NCBI GenBank assembly: GCA_947565425.1
Contig: CANOFW010000002.1
Coordinates: 1 to 64,000 of the forward strand
DNA: 64,000 nucleotides
Source of the DNA: an uncultured Lachnospiraceae bacterium
Lineage (GTDB): Bacteria > Bacillota > Clostridia > Lachnospirales > Lachnospiraceae
Direction: 5' to 3'
In this document: positions 1 through 6,590 of the stretch, one piece after another
How the letters are laid out: each line of letters begins with the position of its first letter
How positions within the stretch are numbered: position 1 is the stretch's first letter
Made by a program: the position numbers and the translations under genes
The notes under the pieces: model-generated
Told to the model about the DNA's origin: nothing
The model's input: only the letters and a program-made list of their open reading frames with translations
Database searches by the model: none

Positions 1-57
1 GTTTCGTTTCTCTGTTGAGAAACTCCACAATGTGAAACAGGCTAAAGCCTAACAACG

Positions 58-91
58 AGAAAGTCCGCGAGCATTTGCTCACGGACTTTCT
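58..91. repeat. Near-perfect inverted repeat near the left edge
   Basis: Arms 58-67 and 82-91 are perfectly complementary. The pairing continues inward through GAGC/GCTC around a short loop, with one mismatch. There is no T-run on either strand, so it does not look like a standard intrinsic terminator. It lies about 60 bp downstream of the 3' end of the minus-strand tRNA-Leu. A second small hairpin, GTTTCTC/GAGAAAC, sits at 6-23. It could be a processing or termination structure for the tRNA transcript, or the end of something beyond the left edge. Confidence 0.6.
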
Positions 92-150
92 ATCATCAAT
101 ACCCAACCGCTTTGCCGTTTTCTTTGGTCTGGGTTGGAGTAAGAACTTTC

Positions 151-237
151 TGGTGCAGGAGATGGGACTTGAACCCACACGATATTGCTACCACAGGCAC
201 CTGAAGCCTGCGCGTCTGCCAATTCCGCCACTCCTGC
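151..237 (-). tRNA. tRNA-Leu (anticodon CAG)
   Basis: Read on the minus strand, this is a class II (long variable arm) tRNA. The acceptor stem GCAGGAG pairs with CTCCTGC. The D-arm is typical of leucine tRNAs, and the anticodon stem CAGGC/GCCTG encloses loop TTCAGGT, giving anticodon CAG. The T-arm contains GGTTCAAGTCC. The 3' CCA is encoded (151-153). A consensus promoter lies at 297-325. Length and variable arm fit tRNA-Leu. Confidence 0.95.
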
Positions 238-296
238 ATCTATTGTCTCACAGCGCCAGTTCTCGAAATCACTGTTCTGTGAAACTCACAATAGCT

Positions 297-325
297 ATTA
301 TAAACAAGTTGGCATCATTTGTCAA
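297..325 (-). promoter_or_regulatory. Consensus promoter for tRNA-Leu(CAG)
   Basis: Read on the minus strand, a perfect -35 TTGACA (320-325) and a perfect -10 TATAAT (297-302) are separated by 17 bp. The start would fall about 50 bp upstream of the tRNA 5' end, as expected for a strongly expressed stable RNA. Confidence 0.85.
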
Positions 326-330
326 CTACT

Positions 331-413
331 TTTTTCTTGTGCGAGCGCGCATACTATTTTTATTTTCTATTAGGAAGACACTTTCACGTGACAAGGTCTT
401 TCCTATAGAAAAT
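331..413. repeat. Hairpin repeat family, copy 1 of 3
   Basis: A long imperfect hairpin (arms about 361-377 and 395-413) with the core GTGACAAGGTCTTTCCTATA. The left flank GTGCGAGCGCGCATA (340-354) matches the left flank of the copy at 42366. The end of the element runs directly into the U-tract of the terminator at 405-457. No open reading frame is associated. It looks like a small non-coding interspersed repeat. Confidence 0.7.
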
Positions 414-457
414 AAAACTTCCCGTTCACCTGCCGGCAATCCGGAAGTGAACGGGAA
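405..457 (-). terminator. Intrinsic terminator of the fn3 protein gene
   Basis: On the minus strand, the arms TCCCGTTCAC (pairing 420-429 with 447-456) and an inner CCGG/CCGG pair form a strong stem. It is followed by the T-rich run GTTTTATTTT. It lies just after the stop codon at 469. Confidence 0.85.
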
Positions 458-468
458 ACATTCAATTC

Positions 469-1731
469 TTAATAATATCTAGTTGTAATGAAGAATTCGC
501 CATGCCAATCATCATCACTCTTAATCGTCTTTTTACCAACTTTCTTGTTCGCTACTACTTTATAATAATAGTATTTTCCTGTGGTAATTGTGGACTTGCC
601 GCACTTCTTAATTACGCAGCTAGTCTTGGAAGTGGTAGTAACTTTCTTGTAACCGGAATTCGGCTTTGTAGAAACAAGTACCGTATAATTCTTAGCGCCT
701 GTCATCTTCTTCCAAGAGATCTTCACGCCATCGGAAGCATACCTTCCTGCCATGGCTTTCTTCACACTTGGCGGATATTTGCCAAACCAGCAGTAATCGG
801 AAGACGGTCCATATTTCTTAACACCGTTTACTAAGATATATGCGCGAACCCTAATCTTCATAAACTGCGTATTCACAAGCTTCTTGTTGGAAATTTTCAC
901 ACCCTTATTCGGTTTGTCAATTGTTATTGTCTTCTTGGCTACCTGTTTGCCATTATTTCCATATAAGGTATATTCATATCCAGCCGCTGCATCGCTTCTG
1001 CTCCAGGAGAAATATGCGATCTTTGCATAAGGATCTGTGCTGCTGCCGCTGCCAATAAACTTCAAACTCTTTATTTTCGTTGGCTTCGTAGACATATCTT
1101 TCCAGCCCAGACTGTTCGCTCCATAAGCGACAAATCCGGCTCTGCTCTTTCTAACAGGGAGAATGTCTACGCAGTACTTGGTATTAGCCGCTGCGGAAAG
1201 CTTATAAGAAGATACATCTCCCGTTACAACTTCGTTCAGCTTGCCTTTTGTACTCTTCTTGTAGTAACCGATGTAATAACCATTGGCGCCGGTCACTTTT
1301 CTCCAGCTCAAAGCAATCTTCGTAGCCTCTTCTTTGCCCTGCTTAAACCCTGCCACTTTACCGTAAGGTGATGTAACAACGTCGATCACATCAGAAGTCT
1401 CTCCCGGCGCTTCGCTGTCTGCCGCGGTTACTCTGACATAATACGTCTTGCCTGATGCAAGATTCGGAATCTTGCCGCCTATGCTCGTTGTCGTTGCATA
1501 GCCATATGTAGTTCCTGTAAAGGTACTGGACTGGCACCATTCTACGAGATATGCAGCGACGTCTCCTTCTGCCTCATCCCACCGTATCGTAACCGAACCG
1601 GAATTAGCGTCTGTCTGCTTGAGCCCTGTAACCTTACCCGGCGCTGCCTCTGCTTTGATCCCTATCCCAAGAAATAGAGCGCACGCCATAACCATCAAAC
1701 TTACTTTTGCAACTTTTAAAAAGTTCTTCAT
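469..1731 (-). CDS. Secreted fibronectin type III repeat protein
   Basis: A predicted 420-residue exported protein with no catalytic domain that I recognise. The start is placed at the ATG at 1731 because GGGAGAGG lies 6 bases upstream and because it begins a clean signal peptide (MKNFLKVAK, then a hydrophobic core ending AEAA near residue 29). An ATG further upstream would add 27 unlikely residues. The mature part is four fibronectin III-like beta-sandwich units at about 30-115, 120-210, 215-315 and 320-420. They show recurring W...V.GA..Y.V/Y and K.YY.V motifs and a lysine- and tyrosine-rich C-terminus. There is no LPxTG anchor. Similar units occur at the C-terminus of the lyase at 10902 and the SGNH protein at 43908, so a surface or matrix-binding role is likely, by inference. 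It has its own promoter (1775-1803) and terminator. Confidence 0.85.
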   Translation of the reverse strand: MKNFLKVAKVSLMVMACALFLGIGIKAEAAPGKVTGLKQTDANSGSVTIRWDEAEGDVAAYLVEWCQSSTFTGTTYGYATTTSIGGKIPNLASGKTYYVRVTAADSEAPGETSDVIDVVTSPYGKVAGFKQGKEEATKIALSWRKVTGANGYYIGYYKKSTKGKLNEVVTGDVSSYKLSAAANTKYCVDILPVRKSRAGFVAYGANSLGWKDMSTKPTKIKSLKFIGSGSSTDPYAKIAYFSWSRSDAAAGYEYTLYGNNGKQVAKKTITIDKPNKGVKISNKKLVNTQFMKIRVRAYILVNGVKKYGPSSDYCWFGKYPPSVKKAMAGRYASDGVKISWKKMTGAKNYTVLVSTKPNSGYKKVTTTSKTSCVIKKCGKSTITTGKYYYYKVVANKKVGKKTIKSDDDWHGEFFITTRYY

Positions 1732-1774
1732 ACGTTTCCTCTCCCTTGCTTTTATTTTTTGTTTATATAAGGAA

Positions 1775-1803
1775 AGTGTACCACCACAATTTTCCTTTGT
1801 CAA
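1775..1803 (-). promoter_or_regulatory. Promoter of the fn3 protein gene
   Basis: On the minus strand, TTGACA (1798-1803), a 17-bp spacer and TACACT (1775-1780). It lies between the stop of the ABC-F gene and the fn3 gene start, so the fn3 gene can be transcribed independently. Confidence 0.7.
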
Positions 1804-1830
1804 CAATATCATTTGGCATTTTCTGTTACG

Positions 1831-3351
1831 TTACAATTCCACTACCGCAGTCGCTATTTTTTCACGGAACACAGCATCGTGCTCAACAAAGAGCATCGTC
1901 GGCTGATATTCGCACAACACCTTCTCTATCTGCATCCTGGAAAATACATCCATGTAATTGAGCGGTTCGTCCCACACATAGAGATGCGCCGGCGCAAGCA
2001 GGCTAGCCGCCAAGAGTATTTTCTTCTTCTGTCCTTCAGAATAATCCTCCATATTCTTGGTAAACTGTACGCGCTCCGTGCCAAGCTGCCTGAGTATTGC
2101 ACAAAACAGGCTCTCCTCAAGACCCCTTTGCGCACAGAATTCAGAAATCCCACCCCGAAGCATGGACGTGTCCTGATTGACATAAGAAATCACTAATCCC
2201 GATGACGTCTCGCAAATCCCGGACTCTGCTACCGGTAAGCCGTAGTTCTTCACACCTGCTTTTTGCAGAATCATTTTCAGAAGTGTAGATTTTCCACATC
2301 CATTTTCCCCATGCAGCGCAAGCCGCTCACCCCTGTTCAATGTAAAAGACAAATCCGTAAACAGCGGTTTTGGGGCATCTGTATATGCAAGCGTATAATC
2401 CTTGAGCCGAATCAGTGTGTCTTTGTGGTGCGCACGCAGCGTCATCTTTAAATCTACCGGCTGTTCCAACTCTGCCAGAAGCCCTTCTTTTTCCTCTATT
2501 TCTCGGTTGATTCGTCTTTGCATCTGCTTGACACGGCTCTGCATTTTTTTCGTCTTCGCTCCGATATATGCTCTCGTAGGTCTGTCGGGCTCTTTTAGCG
2601 GGTCAAAACCGATTTTGGTATGTTCATTCTTGTCCGCCCATACGGATGCCTGTGCCGCGGCACGCCGCAGCTTGCGGATTTCTTTTTGATGCTTCTCATT
2701 CTCCGCCATTGCAAACGAATCCTGGCGCCGCTTATTTTCCCACCAGCTCGTGAAATTGCCTTTCTGCACCTCAATACTCTGTTTATTCAACACGAGAACG
2801 TGGTCTACACAGCTATCCAGTAAATCCCGTTCATGTGATACCAGTATAAAACCCTTCTTAGAAGACAGGTATGCCTTTACATCCTGCCTAGATTTCTCGT
2901 CCAAATGATTCGTCGGTTCATCAATCAGCAGAAAATCATTTTCCCCCGAAAACAGGACAGACAAAAATATTTTCGTGCGCTCTCCAGGGCTCAGCGTGCC
3001 AAATTGACGATAGAGAATTTGCGCGCTTTCACATAGTTTTTCCAATTCGCAGATAACCCGCCAGATTTCGCACTGTTGCTTCATTTCCTCCAGAAATTCT
3101 GCTGCTGTCATCTGCATTTGCCCCTGTGTCATACGGTACGGAAAATAATCAAACACCGCCGGCGTGGTGATGCTCCCTTCATATGGATAGTTTCCCATCA
3201 ACAAATTGAGAAACGTCGTCTTCCCTTTGCCATTGCGCCCGAGAAGCCCCAGTTTCCAATCCGTATCAATCGAAAAAGATGCATGTTCAAAAATAGGATC
3301 AAAACTTCCTTCATAGGAAAACGTCAGGTCATTTACATTTATCTGTGCCAT
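1831..3351 (-). CDS. ABC-F ribosome protection protein, Lsa-like
   Basis: A 506-residue soluble protein with two ABC ATPase domains and no membrane segments, the hallmark of the ABC-F family. The first domain has Walker A GRNGKGKTT (about 38-46), signature LSPGE and Walker B LLIDEPTNHLD. The second has GENGCGKST (about 348), YSEGQ and a WDEPLNYMD Walker B. The linker is long, charged and helical. The N-terminal pattern (DWKLGLLGRNGKGKTT) resembles Lsa/Vga proteins. These bind the ribosomal E site and displace lincosamides, streptogramin A and pleuromutilins. The ATG at 3351 is chosen because AAGGAGG is 7 bases upstream; an in-frame ATG two codons earlier is too close. The long leader carries a possible attenuator. 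Resistance itself is not shown by sequence; a housekeeping translation role is possible. Confidence 0.88.
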   Translation of the reverse strand: MAQINVNDLTFSYEGSFDPIFEHASFSIDTDWKLGLLGRNGKGKTTFLNLLMGNYPYEGSITTPAVFDYFPYRMTQGQMQMTAAEFLEEMKQQCEIWRVICELEKLCESAQILYRQFGTLSPGERTKIFLSVLFSGENDFLLIDEPTNHLDEKSRQDVKAYLSSKKGFILVSHERDLLDSCVDHVLVLNKQSIEVQKGNFTSWWENKRRQDSFAMAENEKHQKEIRKLRRAAAQASVWADKNEHTKIGFDPLKEPDRPTRAYIGAKTKKMQSRVKQMQRRINREIEEKEGLLAELEQPVDLKMTLRAHHKDTLIRLKDYTLAYTDAPKPLFTDLSFTLNRGERLALHGENGCGKSTLLKMILQKAGVKNYGLPVAESGICETSSGLVISYVNQDTSMLRGGISEFCAQRGLEESLFCAILRQLGTERVQFTKNMEDYSEGQKKKILLAASLLAPAHLYVWDEPLNYMDVFSRMQIEKVLCEYQPTMLFVEHDAVFREKIATAVVEL

Positions 3352-3763
3352 TTCCATCCCTCCTTCACGCTCCATCCTGCCAGAAGCAAACTGTCGAAAG
3401 CATAAATCGCGCAAAAATGGAGCTATTTGCCACCAAATAGCTCCATTACATTAATAACCTCATGATACAGGATACATGACAGAAAAACACAAATAATGCC
3501 CTCAAAAATCATCATGGCATAGACGTTACTCTTCAATAACAGATTTTTCCGCACAAAAAAAGAGAGGTTATGAGAATATAATCTACTTCTGGCAGCATGA
3601 AAACAAAATGGGCAAGCCCACCGCACCCTTTATCCCAGTCTTGGGGAAGGGTCTTCGCAAATTATAAGTATCTTCCTGCAATCAAAAGTAAATTATATAA
3701 TCATCCTTTCACCTCTCTCTTAAAATATGAAGCCATTCTATCATATGCCATTTCATCTGTCAA
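3352..3763 (-). promoter_or_regulatory. Promoter and long attenuator-like leader of the ABC-F gene
   Basis: On the minus strand a strong promoter, TTGACA (3758-3763), 17 bp, TAGAAT (3735-3740), lies nearly 380 bases ahead of the ABC-F start codon. Soon after the start site a good ribosome binding site (AGAGAGG) precedes a three-codon reading frame, Met-Ile-Ile-stop (3693-3704). A GC-rich hairpin region follows (about 3600-3660), with ACCCTT/AAGGGT and TGGG-CTTG-CCCA stems. A terminator hairpin (3413-3446) sits 60 bases before the gene. This is the layout of drug-responsive attenuation described for ABC-F genes such as vmlR, msrD and Listeria lmo0919. The mechanism here is inferred. I see nothing else in 3764-3850. 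Confidence 0.6.
3413..3446 (-). terminator. Terminator hairpin inside the ABC-F leader
   Basis: The arms 3417-3428 and 3435-3446 form a perfect 12-bp stem with a 6-base loop, followed on the minus strand by TTTTTG. It lies upstream of the ABC-F coding region and downstream of its promoter, so it would act as an attenuator rather than as the end of an upstream gene. Confidence 0.7.
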
Positions 3764-3850
3764 CCGAAAATATCCATTTTACGTTGAAGTCGGTAACTAT
3801 TCCGTCTTAATTTTTTGTACAGCCCTATTCTTTAGAACTATTATTACCGT

Positions 3851-5095
3851 TTATGCCCTCACAAAAATGACCGTGACAAACATTTGCCCGTCCTTTCTCT
3901 CTGCATAGACTTCTCCCTGCATCTTATGCATAAGCTGACGGCAAATATATAACCCCAGTCCGCTGCCGCTGATATTGTCTGCGTTTGTACCTCTGACAAA
4001 ACTCTCAAAAATATGCGTAAGCTCCGTCTCCGGCAACGTGCAACCTGTATTTCTCACCGTTACAAGCTGACAGTCCTCTTCCTGCGAAAACATTAGCGCA
4101 ATCTCACGCCCATCCCCATATTTTGCGGCATTTTCTATAATATTCTGTAGCACCTCCACACTGCGGTCAAAGTCGCCCCGCAGCATACAGTTTGTATATT
4201 CGCCTACCGTAAATTCCGTCTTCAAAATCGCTAGCTTTTCACAATAATAACCGGCAATCTTTTCTACAAGCTCCGATAAATAGAATTCCCCCTGTCTGAC
4301 CGCGAGATCCAAAAAATCACTGCTTGACGCCTCAATAATCTGTGCGAGGAAATTTTCGATTTCATCTGCCTTTGTACCTATGTTTTCCGCAATCTCAAGC
4401 TGCTTTTGACGCCCGCTGTAAAGACCCTTAGAGAGCGCTTTCGCATACAGTTTAATGGCTGACAGTGGCGTCTTAATGTCATGGGACAGCGAGAGCACAA
4501 GCGTCTTTTTTTCCTTCTGTAAACAAAGCTCGCGCTGTTTGTGATGCTCAAGATTTTCCCGCAACATATTGAGCCCCCAGACAAATCTGCCAAAAAAACG
4601 GTATTTGTTTTCCTTAATCGGCGACGATAGATTTCCCCTAGAAAGCTCAAACGGCACATCGCATAACTCTTCAAAGGGCTTAATCATTTTACATCTGAGG
4701 AAAAACATGAGCGAGAGAATAAACGCAGACATCGCTGCAAGAATGAGATTGACGTCCAAAACAATCCTACGATACTCCTGCCCCGGTTGGAACACATAAT
4801 CAAAACGGTAGGCGACATTGTCAACCACTCTCACGGCATAATCATAATCTGCCTCCTCAAAAAAAGCAGCGTCCATCCGTCCTCCCCATCGCTCCACGTT
4901 TTTCACATATTGACAATCCGACAGACTTACCTTTTCCACTCCCTGTTCTGCTATTACACGGGCAAGCCTGTCAATCTCCACACGATATGGACTGCCGCTA
5001 TCTTGGGGCAAAGACAGCAAGAACAAATTTGCCATTAGAAAGACTGCTGCAATCACGACAAGGACTGCTGCAAATATGTTACGAAAACTTTTCAT
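3851..5095 (-). CDS. Sensor histidine kinase
   Basis: A 414-residue membrane kinase. There is a transmembrane segment at about 8-28, a short extracellular region (about 30-110) and a second membrane segment at about 112-134. The HisKA box is SLSHDIKTPLSAIKLYA, with the phospho-acceptor histidine at 205. The HATPase domain has an N box (ENAAKYG) and the G box SGSGLGLYIC near residue 376. The start codon overlaps the response regulator stop by 4 bases (ATGA), so the two are translationally coupled. It is the last gene of a permease-ATPase-regulator-kinase operon. Kinases with this linkage commonly sense cell-envelope stress or antimicrobial peptides. The ligand is not predictable from sequence. 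Confidence 0.93.
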   Translation of the reverse strand: MKSFRNIFAAVLVVIAAVFLMANLFLLSLPQDSGSPYRVEIDRLARVIAEQGVEKVSLSDCQYVKNVERWGGRMDAAFFEEADYDYAVRVVDNVAYRFDYVFQPGQEYRRIVLDVNLILAAMSAFILSLMFFLRCKMIKPFEELCDVPFELSRGNLSSPIKENKYRFFGRFVWGLNMLRENLEHHKQRELCLQKEKKTLVLSLSHDIKTPLSAIKLYAKALSKGLYSGRQKQLEIAENIGTKADEIENFLAQIIEASSSDFLDLAVRQGEFYLSELVEKIAGYYCEKLAILKTEFTVGEYTNCMLRGDFDRSVEVLQNIIENAAKYGDGREIALMFSQEEDCQLVTVRNTGCTLPETELTHIFESFVRGTNADNISGSGLGLYICRQLMHKMQGEVYAERKDGQMFVTVIFVRA

Positions 5096-5754
5096 ACGAA
5101 TTTATACCCCACGCCCCAGACCGTAAGAATCTTCTGCGGAGCTTTGGGAGTATCTTCAATCTTTTGCCGCAACCACTTGATATGTACGGTCAACGTCTGC
5201 GGCTCAGAAAAGCTATCGCTGCCCCATACCTGGCGAAACAGATATTCCTTGCTCAATGCTTTTCCTTTGTTTTCAACCAACAAAAGCAGCAAATCAAACT
5301 CTTTGGCTGTCATTTCCAAAAGCACACCATCCTTGCAGACTGTCCTGCTCTCTTTATTTATAAGAAGATTCCCCTCTGAAAGTTCATCCCGTGAATACCG
5401 CCGTTTGAAAATACCTTTAATCTTTGCCAGCAAAATATCTATGTCATAGGGCTTCTCAATGTAATCGTCTGCGCCCAGAAGAAGCCCGTTTAATTTGTCA
5501 TCCTTCGTGGTTTTCGCGCTCACAATGAGAATCGGCGTGTTGCTCTGCTCCCGGACTTTTGCGCATATGAAAAAGCCATCCATGCCCGGCAGCATGACGT
5601 CAAGCACGAGAAGCCTTGCGCCATACCGCTCATATAACGCCAACGCCTTTTCCCCTGTCGCCGCAACCGATACGATATACCCTTCCGCGCGCAGGAAGTC
5701 GCTAAGCAGCCCTGCCAACTCTTCGTTGTCTTCCACAATTAAAATATCTGTCAC
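5092..5754 (-). CDS. OmpR-family response regulator
   Basis: A 220-residue two-domain regulator. The receiver domain has acidic residues near the N-terminus (VEDNEE), the phospho-acceptor in LLVLDVMLPGMDG (Asp about 52), a conserved switch region at IVSAK and lysine in EKPYD. The C-terminal winged helix (about 125-220) ends in HIKWLRQKIED and VWGVGYKF, typical of OmpR/PhoB DNA-binding domains. It is coupled to the kinase downstream and follows the ABC ATPase gene by about 50 bases. The likely target is its own ABC exporter operon, by analogy with Bce/Vra-type modules. The target is inferred. Confidence 0.95.
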   Translation of the reverse strand: MTDILIVEDNEELAGLLSDFLRAEGYIVSVAATGEKALALYERYGARLLVLDVMLPGMDGFFICAKVREQSNTPILIVSAKTTKDDKLNGLLLGADDYIEKPYDIDILLAKIKGIFKRRYSRDELSEGNLLINKESRTVCKDGVLLEMTAKEFDLLLLLVENKGKALSKEYLFRQVWGSDSFSEPQTLTVHIKWLRQKIEDTPKAPQKILTVWGVGYKFV

Positions 5755-5775
5755 GCTTTAGCACCTCCCGATACA

Positions 5776-5824
5776 TACCATCCCATTTCCAATCTGCCAG
5801 GACTCTCTTACCATCCCATTTCCA
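5776..5824. repeat. 16-bp direct repeat around the ATPase stop codon
   Basis: The sequence TACCATCCCATTTCCA occurs at 5776-5791 and again at 5809-5824. The second copy encodes the last codons of the ATPase. The pattern suggests a small tandem duplication of the gene's 3' end. Confidence 0.8.
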
Positions 5825-6575
5825 TCAGCCAGTTATTGAGTGCGCGCTCACGTTCGCGAAGCTGTGCGGGGGATGTATATCTGTCCAGATTATACTCTCC
5901 CTTAATATTTCCGTCAACAATATAGAATACTCGCGTGCATTTTGCTGCAACCTTAACATCATGGGTAACCAGCATAATCGTCGTGCCCTCGCCGTTAATT
6001 TTTGTCAGCTCTTCCATCACTTCGTCAGAAGAACTGCGGTTTAGCGCCCCGGTTGGTTCATCGGCAAATATCATTTTCGGTTTATTCATCATACTCCGGC
6101 AAATACAGGCACGCTGAAGTTGTCCGCCAGACACTTCATTGATATCGTTATCGGCTATCTCAATAATCCCAAGTTTGCGCATAAGATCCTCTCCCCGTCT
6201 CATTGTCTCTTTACGGCTTTCCTTGATTTTCCCCGACTGGCAGGCGGGAAGAATAATGTTATCCAGTACCGTGAGGTTTTTCATCATATACATCTGTTGG
6301 AAAATAAAACCCATCTCATCCAGACGAAGATTCGCCAGTTCACGCGCGGAAAGTTTCGCAATGTCCTTCCCACAGAAATTCACTTTCCCCGCCGTAACAC
6401 CATCCATCCCGGAAACTGCATACAAAAGTGTGGACTTCCCAGAACCGGATGGTCCCATGACTGCTGCCATTTCTCCTTCTTCTATACTAAAATTAACATT
6501 TTTCAGCACATTGTTCTGCCGTTTGTTTACAATATATGTTTTACACAGATCCTTTACTTCCAAAACGTTATCCAT
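5808..6575 (-). CDS. ABC transporter ATP-binding protein (FtsX-type exporter)
   Basis: A 255-residue ATPase of the LolD/MacB/BceA type. Walker A is GPSGSGKST (about 42-50). The Q-loop is FIFQQMYMM, the signature VSGGQLQRA, Walker B MIFADEPTGALN and the switch histidine MLVTHD. The ADEPTGALN form is characteristic of the family that pairs with FtsX-like permeases. It sits 15 bases downstream of the permease gene and just upstream of the two-component genes. It would energise extrusion, or lipid-linked mechanotransmission, by the permease at 6591. Substrates in similar systems are peptide antibiotics or lipoproteins; here the substrate is unknown. Confidence 0.93.
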   Translation of the reverse strand: MDNVLEVKDLCKTYIVNKRQNNVLKNVNFSIEEGEMAAVMGPSGSGKSTLLYAVSGMDGVTAGKVNFCGKDIAKLSARELANLRLDEMGFIFQQMYMMKNLTVLDNIILPACQSGKIKESRKETMRRGEDLMRKLGIIEIADNDINEVSGGQLQRACICRSMMNKPKMIFADEPTGALNRSSSDEVMEELTKINGEGTTIMLVTHDVKVAAKCTRVFYIVDGNIKGEYNLDRYTSPAQLRERERALNNWLMEMGW

Positions 6576-6590
6576 ATCCTTCCATCCTTT

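Noticed and set aside
75..482. Plus-strand 135-residue frame near the left edge
   Set aside because: It is antisense to tRNA-Leu, its promoter and the fn3 gene terminator; the residues EMGLEPTRYC are the usual artefact of antisense tRNA translation.
3423..3626. 67-residue minus-strand frame before the ABC-F gene
   Set aside because: Its last codons form the terminator stem of the ABC-F leader and its start has no ribosome binding site. I treat the region as leader RNA and mention the peptide only as an alternative.
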